DNA from: VMCP01 sp965659745 | Lineage (GTDB): Bacteria; Bacteroidota; Bacteroidia; NS11-12g; UBA955 | Direction: 5' to 3' | Length of the DNA: 7,480 nt | Assembly (NCBI GenBank): GCA_965659745.1 | Contig: CBFHXF010000076.1 | Coordinates: 1-7,480, forward strand | Shown: one piece after another, positions 1-4,864 of the stretch | Numbering within the stretch: the first letter of the stretch is position 1 | How the letters are laid out: every line of letters starts with the position of its first letter | Translations under genes and position numbers: made by a program | The notes under the pieces: model-generated | What the model was told of the DNA's origin: nothing | Database searches by the model: none | What the model saw: only the letters and a program-made list of their open reading frames with translations

Positions 1-2343
1 GTAGCGTTGATCGGTAATGTTTTCAATACCCGTGTTGATTCTTAGCCAATCTGTGATTTGGTATTGCACTTTCAAATTTAAAGTATACCAAGAGGGTGCA
101 TAGGGGTTGCCCGCTGCGTCTTTGGCGTAAATTTCGGTTTTGCCACGTTCTTCAAAAGCCAATTCCTCGAAGGAGCGTTCCCCTTGAAATCTTGCATTAA
201 TCTCTCCAGTGAATTTTGACGTTTGATACCGAATACGCGATTGTCCGAAGAAGGGCGCTGCATGTCGAGATGGACTGATGCTGCCATTATCTAGTTCTTC
301 ATAACCTTCCTGAAAATTAAAATCAGTTTTCCAGTACAGCTTTTTTGTCCATTTCCATTCCCAACCTAGATGATACCCAAATACCTGAGCCAAAGCCGCA
401 TTTTGAATGGCTTGTATTTGAGATAATTCACCTTGAAATAACATACTGTCGGAACCATTCAGTTGAAAATTACGCCTTACCAACGCATTATTCAATTGGG
501 TGAAATAGGCACTTATTTCAAATTTGAATCGATCACCAAAGAGCTTCACAAAACCGGCATCTGCATTATACGCATATTCAGACTTGAGATTGGGATTGGG
601 AATGGTTATGGTTCCGGGTTCATTATCGAAGATTTTTCCCATATCGTCAACGTTGGGCGATCGAAATGCGGTACCTAAATTGCCGCGTACCAAGAGGGAA
701 GGGGTAGGGCGATATACCAAACCGATACTGCCCGTTAATGCATCGTTATTCAAATTAGCGGTTTGAAAGGGTAGGGGATAGAAGTTCAAGTTGTTCTTAA
801 AATTGGCATTAAGTCCGAACCAATTATACCGTATACCGGTGCGTAATGTCCATTTATCACCAATTTCTTGTTCGTCGGTAGCATAAATGCCCCAAGAGCG
901 CCATTGCGATTCGGGGTATCTGGAAGGCCCTATTTGTGATACTTCTGTTTCAATTTGCGTGAGGGTTCCCGAAGAGTTGACATTGTTATACACTCCTTCA
1001 ATGCCGTAAAAAAGGGTATTCTCTTTGCCCAAAGTTTTACTGAAATCGGTATTGATAGAGAGGGCAAGTACGTTTTCAGTTTGGGTATTTCTGTTTTGAC
1101 TGTTAAAGTCACGATCGATGCGGCTTTCTTCAAATTGCTGTTGTGCCAATCTGATGCTCATTTGATCGTAAAAACGGTTTAAGCCGCGGTGGTTTATTTG
1201 TAAAAGATGCATCAACCATGATTGCGGTCCGTACTCCCATTCGGCATACCTCGGAATACCCCTGCGCAGTCGATTATGTCGGTCGTATCTTCCAAAATTA
1301 GAAGTGCGAGAAAAATGAAATCCATATTGAAACTCCCAATTTTCATTAGGTTTGAACAATACTTTTTGCATGGCGTTATACTGTTGGTAGCCAGTAGGGA
1401 TTTGATACAAGGGATTGGATTGTTGAATCGTACTGTCTTTGTTTTGGATTCGAGTTGCATAATAGGATTTTATATAATCTTCAGGGCCGTGGGATCCTTG
1501 TCTTAAATGATCGAAATCCCAACGGGAAAAGCTACTTACAAAGGCCCATTTTTTCAACCCGACCTTCAGGTCAATATGTGCGGTTTGTTCATTGTTGGCC
1601 TCTGAGTAACGGATATTCGCATTGCCATTTACAAGAATTTTATCATTCATGGCCAATTGAGGCCTGAGGGTCTGGTAACTCATGACCCCTCCTATGGCAT
1701 CGCTTCCATAAATGACGGAACCGGGACCAAAAATCACTTCCGTTTGTTCGGTATTGAAAGGGTCTAAGTTGATGACATTTTGAATATTTCCTCCTCTAAA
1801 GATGGCCGTATTCATGCGAACCCCATCTATGGTGTAAATCAAACGATTGGTGGCAAAGCCTCTAATCATTGGCGATCCTCCGCCTTGTTGACTTTTTTGA
1901 ATGAACACTTTTCCCGATAAATCCAAAAGGTCGGCGGCCGTTTGTGGTTGTCCTAAACTGATTTCCTTGGCGCTTACACTGCTGGTTTGAACCGGAATGT
2001 TTTTACTTGATTCATGCCAGCGGGTAGCAGAAACAATGATTTCACTAAGTTTAAGCGTTAAAGGATCTAAAAAAACGTCCATAGTACCCTTGAATTCAGA
2101 TCCTATATTCAACTTTTTAGTTTGAAATCCTTCGGTACTTATTTCAATCGGACGTTTTAAATCAAAGTATCTCAAATTTACTTCACCTCGACTATTAGAT
2201 ATATTCGAAACCAAGGGGTGTTCTTGCAGTAGAATTACCCCAGAAATCGTTTTTTTTGTTTCACTATTTAATATGATCAATGTTTGTGATTGTGCTATAT
2301 ACGAGCACAAAAACACAACCCAATAGGTTAATTGTTTTTTCAT
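1..2343 (-). CDS. TonB-dependent outer-membrane receptor, heme/hemoglobin-receptor-like (3' end cut by window edge)
   Basis: The frame is open for 781 codons from ATG at 2343 to the left edge with no stop, so only the last beta strand or so is missing. Residues 1-19 look like a Sec signal peptide (MKKQ, hydrophobic core, AQSQ). Residues about 30-95 resemble the small carboxypeptidase-regulatory-like beta domain common in Bacteroidota receptors. A TonB-box-like segment (SEIIVSATR, 100-108) leads into the plug, which has SPMIRGF (157-163), the IDGVRMNT segment and YGSDAIGG (212-219). The rest is barrel, with FRSP at 560-563 and NPNL at 583-586, the motif pair described for heme receptors. The visible end, ENITDQRY, is typical of the last strands. 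Family membership is clear. The ligand is inferred: heme, hemoglobin or another iron source is most likely, but no histidine lies between FRSP and NPNL. The 183-residue gene upstream is probably co-transcribed. Confidence 0.93.
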   Translation of the reverse strand, partial: MKKQLTYWVVFLCSYIAQSQTLIILNSETKKTISGVILLQEHPLVSNISNSRGEVNLRYFDLKRPIEISTEGFQTKKLNIGSEFKGTMDVFLDPLTLKLSEIIVSATRWHESSKNIPVQTSSVSAKEISLGQPQTAADLLDLSGKVFIQKSQQGGGSPMIRGFATNRLIYTIDGVRMNTAIFRGGNIQNVINLDPFNTEQTEVIFGPGSVIYGSDAIGGVMSYQTLRPQLAMNDKILVNGNANIRYSEANNEQTAHIDLKVGLKKWAFVSSFSRWDFDHLRQGSHGPEDYIKSYYATRIQNKDSTIQQSNPLYQIPTGYQQYNAMQKVLFKPNENWEFQYGFHFSRTSNFGRYDRHNRLRRGIPRYAEWEYGPQSWLMHLLQINHRGLNRFYDQMSIRLAQQQFEESRIDRDFNSQNRNTQTENVLALSINTDFSKTLGKENTLFYGIEGVYNNVNSSGTLTQIETEVSQIGPSRYPESQWRSWGIYATDEQEIGDKWTLRTGIRYNWFGLNANFKNNLNFYPLPFQTANLNNDALTGSIGLVYRPTPSLLVRGNLGTAFRSPNVDDMGKIFDNEPGTITIPNPNLKSEYAYNADAGFVKLFGDRFKFEISAYFTQLNNALVRRNFQLNGSDSMLFQGELSQIQAIQNAALAQVFGYHLGWEWKWTKKLYWKTDFNFQEGYEELDNGSISPSRHAAPFFGQSRIRYQTSKFTGEINARFQGERSFEELAFEERGKTEIYAKDAAGNPYAPSWYTLNLKVQYQITDWLRINTGIENITDQRY

Positions 2344-2359
2344 GTTGATTTTAGTTAAT

Positions 2360-2383
2360 AATTATTTAAAAATTAAAATAATT
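2360..2383. promoter_or_regulatory. AT-rich inverted repeat upstream of the TonB receptor
   Basis: AATTATTT at 2360-2367 and AAATAATT at 2376-2383 are perfect 8-base inverted arms around an 8-base spacer, 16 bases before the receptor start codon. On the minus strand the spacer reads TAATTTTT, which is also the best -7-like box for this gene. It could be an operator for a metal- or heme-responsive repressor, but such arms arise easily in very AT-rich DNA. Confidence 0.25.
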
Positions 2384-2396
2384 GGCCCATAACAAA
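2368..2396 (-). promoter_or_regulatory. possible Bacteroidota-type promoter for the TonB receptor
   Basis: On the minus strand TTTG (2396-2393) is followed after 17 bases by TAATTTTT (2375-2368), which matches TAnnTTTG except at the last base. It lies 24 bases upstream of the ATG. It would let the receptor be transcribed separately from the 183-residue gene upstream. The match is weak and the region is AT-rich. Confidence 0.3.
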
Positions 2397-2419
2397 CAGG
2401 GCTCCATAGGGTCTGGAAA

Positions 2420-2971
2420 TCAACAGATTCGGGGCGGTGGCGATGGCGTAGTAACGTAAATTTGAGGTAAATATGCGAACACAGAGTTACCTAGGTCTTG
2501 GAGATAATTTAAAGAAATCGCTTTGATGGAACTAGGAAAGTCAAAAAATAGTGTCATTAAATAATTCCAAAGGTGGTGAGATGCCCGTTGAGAGTGGGGT
2601 TTTGAAAAAAAAGTTGCTTTGTACAGAGAATATAGTTGTTGTTCGATTATACTTTCTTTGACATCATGCCAACACCAATAAATAACTGAGTCTTTTAAGG
2701 TTTCTATTCGCACCACATCGTACATTTCACCACCGTACGAAAATTCGTGTATGTCTTTCCAATTTAATGATGATACTCCCTGTTTATGAAAACTAAGTCG
2801 CGTTAAATCTGTGTCATCAAGATTGCATAATAATTTTGATTTTACCTCTTGTTTGACCATTCGTTGTTGCCATTTTAAATACCCAGAGGTCAATCCGATT
2901 GGTAGGATTAACAGTAAGATTAAAATTTGAGCAACGGTGCGTTTTAGTATCAATTTTACAAAAATAAACAA
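2420..2971 (-). CDS. uncharacterised membrane-anchored protein, upstream partner of the TonB receptor
   Basis: 183 residues with no named domain that I can identify. Residues about 10-32 form a single hydrophobic segment (AQILILLLILPIGLTSGYL). A basic stretch follows (KWQQRMVKQEVKSKL), then a mixed domain with SLNWKDIHEFSYGGEMYDVVR near 67-87, and a proline-rich end (TTPSPPPRIC). The layout suggests an N-terminal membrane anchor with the rest probably in the periplasm. Similar small proteins with the WKD-HEF-Y-GEMYDVV pattern occur in Bacteroidota, in my recollection often beside TonB-dependent receptors, so a role in the same metal or heme uptake is an inference. The start is odd. The first usable codon is TTG at 2971, because the in-frame ATG at 2983 is followed at once by TAG. 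No Shine-Dalgarno sequence is visible. The stop lies 76 bases before the receptor start. Confidence 0.75.
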   Translation of the reverse strand: MFIFVKLILKRTVAQILILLLILPIGLTSGYLKWQQRMVKQEVKSKLLCNLDDTDLTRLSFHKQGVSSLNWKDIHEFSYGGEMYDVVRIETLKDSVIYWCWHDVKESIIEQQLYSLYKATFFSKPHSQRASHHLWNYLMTLFFDFPSSIKAISLNYLQDLGNSVFAYLPQIYVTTPSPPPRIC

Positions 2972-3029
2972 TCTATGCTACATTGGTTGCTAAAAACAGG
3001 AAATGCGATGGATGGAATTCTTGGTTTTA

Positions 3030-3104
3030 TTATTCTATGTTACCATATGATTTTATAGAATCATAGATCAGGCCAATACTTAAAACCAAAGCTGCAAAAA
3101 TCAA
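3030..3104 (-). CDS. possible very small single-helix membrane protein or gene remnant
   Basis: On the minus strand a frame open from 3140 to the stop at 3030-3032 reads TQLQKQLRSSYILIFAAL and then VLSIGLIYDSIKSYGNIE. This is a basic stretch followed by one convincing transmembrane helix. No ATG lies in frame. The only standard start is TTG at 3104, giving 24 residues, with AGGAG 10 bases upstream of it. The frame is the same as that of the upstream ArsC-like gene (stop at 3180-3182) but is separated from it by two stops (3180-3182 and 3141-3143). It may be a tiny membrane peptide, or a decayed gene whose ATG-initiated N-terminus (MFREDVNKRNYKNNL, starting about 3163) now lies one base out of frame. 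Function unknown. Confidence 0.25.
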   Translation of the reverse strand: MIFAALVLSIGLIYDSIKSYGNIE

Positions 3105-3179
3105 TATATAGCTACTCCTAAGTTGTTTTTGTAATTGCGTTTATTTACGTCTTCTCTGAACATTCGAAGTAAAAAACGA

Positions 3180-3941
3180 TTACATAATAGATTTTACCCG
3201 CTTGAAAACGTAAAAGGCCTCACTGCAAATTTGAGCGCTTCTTTGATAATAGGTTCGTGATTCTAAGTCGGTATTATCTGAAATTTTAGGGTCTATGTAG
3301 GGTATCGCCACACGTTTTGAGGCACCATTTACCACCGGACATGCCTCGTCGGCATGCGAACAGGTCATAACTGCAATAAATCCATCTTGTGGATTGCTGG
3401 GGTCGTTATAAATCTTAGAAAATGCCTTTATAGCGGGTACTGCAGGACTAAAAACAACCGAGTATTGCGTGTTTTTCTCTTCATTCAAGGGCGTGATGTC
3501 AAAACCTTGTTTCTTCAAACAGGCTACAGAACGGGGATTGAATGCCGTGGCTTCCGTTCCTCCAGAATACGTTTCTACCGATTTAACGCCGTAGTAATGC
3601 GCAGCTACGGCAGACCACAATTGAGCCATATGACTTCTTCTGGAATTGTGTGTGCATATATAGGTAAGTTTAACCAATGTGTCCGCTTGGAGCGATTCTG
3701 TAATGTATGTGGCGAGTGTGTTCAATTCTAACTTACGAGCCGAATCAATATCCTCTAAATTTTGAGAAATAGAATCTACAAATTGCTGCATAATAGGAGA
3801 AAATCCCCAACTGGGCGTGTCTAAAGTAACTGAGTCTTTAGTAGAATTCTCATTGGCCGAATCAGACGAATTACCGCAGGAACTGAATCCGATAAAGGGA
3901 ATGGTTAAGGCCAAAACCAGGGTTGCACGAATGGTTTTCAT
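3180..3941 (-). CDS. ArsC / low-molecular-weight phosphatase-fold protein with lipoprotein signal
   Basis: 253 residues from ATG at 3941. Residues 1-21 (MKTIRATLVLALTIPFIGFSS) followed by Cys22 look like a lipoprotein signal peptide, and a Ser/Asn/Asp-rich linker comes next. The catalytic domain spans about 48-250. It has the phosphatase P-loop CTHNSRRS (Cys96, Arg102; C-x5-R), the MTCSHADEACP segment with Cys194 and Cys201, and the general-acid motif DP (Asp217). Cys96, Cys194 and Cys201 correspond to the redox triad Cys10, Cys82 and Cys89 of thioredoxin-coupled arsenate reductases such as pI258 ArsC. The position equal to Cys15 is Arg. Reduction of arsenate, or removal of phosphate from a tyrosine-like substrate, is therefore the likely chemistry. 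The family is usually cytosolic, so an exported form is unusual. The start at 3941 is preferred over ATG 3986: it begins at the signal peptide, and a promoter-like element lies between the two. Confidence 0.88.
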   Translation of the reverse strand: MKTIRATLVLALTIPFIGFSSCGNSSDSANENSTKDSVTLDTPSWGFSPIMQQFVDSISQNLEDIDSARKLELNTLATYITESLQADTLVKLTYICTHNSRRSHMAQLWSAVAAHYYGVKSVETYSGGTEATAFNPRSVACLKKQGFDITPLNEEKNTQYSVVFSPAVPAIKAFSKIYNDPSNPQDGFIAVMTCSHADEACPVVNGASKRVAIPYIDPKISDNTDLESRTYYQRSAQICSEAFYVFKRVKSIM

Positions 3942-3959
3942 AAATAAAATTTTGTTCCA

Positions 3960-3987
3960 CGAATATAAGGTAAAGAGAAACCACAAA
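3960..3987 (-). promoter_or_regulatory. probable promoter of the ArsC-like gene
   Basis: On the minus strand TTTG (3987-3984), a 16-base spacer and TATATTCG (3967-3960) resemble the Bacteroidota -33/-7 pattern, with one mismatch to TAnnTTTG and a slightly short spacer. The -7-like box ends 18 bases before ATG 3941. If used, it rules out the upstream ATG at 3986 as a start. Confidence 0.4.
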
Positions 3988-4044
3988 GCGCGCCACCTGC
4001 GCCAAACAGCATATTTAACACAAACTTAAATCTACCCCACCCAT

Positions 4045-4075
4045 TCATAATTCATAATTCACCATTCATAATTCA
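4045..4075. repeat. AT-rich simple repeat (TTCATAATTCA type), copy 1
   Basis: Three overlapping or adjacent copies of an ATTCATAATTCA-like unit lie between the ArsC-like gene and the DUF1801/YdeI gene, and the last one runs into the stop codon of the latter (4073-4075). The same unit recurs at 4797-4828. It resembles dispersed intergenic simple repeats of Bacteroidota genomes. The left edge is approximate. Confidence 0.6.
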
Positions 4076-4699
4076 ATCGTGCATTCCCTTCCCCTCCAAA
4101 ATCTTTGGAACGGCTTTTAAAACCCTCGATTCTCGAGTAGGGCTTTGTTTGGCACCGCTAATGAAAATTACCCAACTGCGCTGTCGGCCCGGTGTTAAGG
4201 CGTAAAAAGCATTTGATACCTCTGGGTTTTGATTTAAATATGTGTGAAGTTCTTCCGGCAATACCAAGTCTTTCTTTTCCATTTTAGGTGGTTTTAATCC
4301 CTGTTCTTCAATGGCAATGGCATCCTGTATAAAAACCCGAATCCAGTCTTCAATTGACGTAAGTTCGCTCAGGTGCTTTATCTTTATTATGCGACTGTCT
4401 TGGGTGTTTTCGCCCGACACTTGTAAGATATTTTGAGGGTCGTTCAAAAGGCTTCCCTTGAAAAAACCAATCGTACTAAACTCCTTAAATGCCCCTAGAA
4501 TAATGGCATTTTTGTCTTTGTGGGTATACACTGGCATGCCCCATTTAATGGTTTCCGTAAGGCCACTTTCCAAACACAAATTCCTCAAAAACATCAATTC
4601 TTGAGTCCATAAATGCACTTTGCAATCTGGTGTGCCTCCCTTCGCGCATCTTCCACAACCATGTTGCAGAAAATCATCCACATTTTGGGGTTTGATCAT
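4073..4699 (-). CDS. DUF1801 plus YdeI/OmdA two-domain protein
   Basis: 208 residues from ATG at 4699. Residues about 30-125 match the DUF1801 (YdhG-like) domain, with IKWGMPVYTHKDKNAIILGA at 51-70 followed by the IGFFKGSLLNDP stretch. Residues about 145-205 match the YdeI/OmdA C-terminal domain, with LPEELHTYLNQNPE, FYALTPGRQRSWVIFISGAK (165-184) and the final TR-SR-LKAVPKILEGKG. The N-terminus carries a cysteine cluster, HGCGRCAKGGTPDC (Cys15, Cys18, Cys26), that could bind a metal; this is an inference. YdeI-type proteins have been linked to bacteriocin or peptide stress resistance in some bacteria, but the biochemical role is unknown. No signal peptide is seen, so it is probably cytoplasmic. 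It has its own promoter-like box and is likely a single-gene unit, divergent from icd. Confidence 0.88.
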   Translation of the reverse strand: MIKPQNVDDFLQHGCGRCAKGGTPDCKVHLWTQELMFLRNLCLESGLTETIKWGMPVYTHKDKNAIILGAFKEFSTIGFFKGSLLNDPQNILQVSGENTQDSRIIKIKHLSELTSIEDWIRVFIQDAIAIEEQGLKPPKMEKKDLVLPEELHTYLNQNPEVSNAFYALTPGRQRSWVIFISGAKQSPTRESRVLKAVPKILEGKGMHD

Positions 4700-4723
4700 G
4701 CCTCGAAAATAATATTTTATTTA

Positions 4724-4731
4724 CAAACCTA
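4724..4731 (-). promoter_or_regulatory. -7 promoter box for the DUF1801/YdeI gene
   Basis: The minus strand reads TAGGTTTG, a full match to TAnnTTTG, 24 bases upstream of ATG 4699. No clear -33 TTTG is seen at the usual distance, so only the -7 part is supported. Confidence 0.42.
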
Positions 4732-4796
4732 ATTTAAATCAATCTCATTCATATCATAGTACGCCAAGTACCACAAATTTGAATCCAAGCGCCAAA

Positions 4797-4828
4797 TTTC
4801 ATAATTCATAATTTATAATTCACAATTG
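4797..4828. repeat. AT-rich simple repeat (TTCATAATTCA type), copy 2
   Basis: TTCATAATTCATAATT at 4798-4813, followed by degenerate units (TATAATTCACAATT), repeats the sequence found at 4045-4075 in the same orientation. It lies just upstream of the icd promoter-like element and may supply its -33 side. Confidence 0.6.
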
Positions 4829-4843
4829 ATAGTGGTATCTTCG
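4812..4843 (+). promoter_or_regulatory. probable promoter of icd
   Basis: TATCTTCG at 4836-4843 matches TAnnTTTG at all but one base, and TTTA at 4812-4815 lies 20 bases upstream as a weak -33 element. The -7-like box ends 21 bases before the ATG. The leader is A-rich (AAGAAAAAAATACCGGA) with no Shine-Dalgarno sequence. Confidence 0.45.
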
Positions 4844-4864
4844 CACTAAGAAAAAAATACCGGA

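Noticed and set aside
463..1667. Several plus-strand frames of 70-94 codons
   Set aside because: All lie opposite the TonB receptor, whose frame is uninterrupted over 781 codons with family motifs.
2384..2410. GCCC-loop-GGGC followed by T-rich sequence (minus strand) as a terminator after the 183-residue gene
   Set aside because: The stem is only four pairs, so an intrinsic terminator is not supported and read-through into the receptor gene remains possible.
3046..3065. Hairpin TATGATT-loop-AATCATA as a terminator
   Set aside because: The 7-bp stem is AT-rich, has no T tract after it on either strand, and lies within the possible small frame.
3354..3731. Plus-strand 125-codon frame
   Set aside because: It lies fully opposite the ArsC-like gene with its catalytic motifs, and its translation shows no recognisable domain.
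3942..3986. Longer N-terminus for the ArsC-like protein from ATG 3986
   Set aside because: It would place 15 residues before a good lipoprotein signal peptide, and a promoter-like element (3960-3987) lies in this stretch.
3988..4003. GC-rich patch GCGCGCCACCTGCGCC upstream of the ArsC-like promoter
   Set aside because: It holds only a 5-base direct repeat (GCGCC) and no stable palindrome, so an operator cannot be supported.
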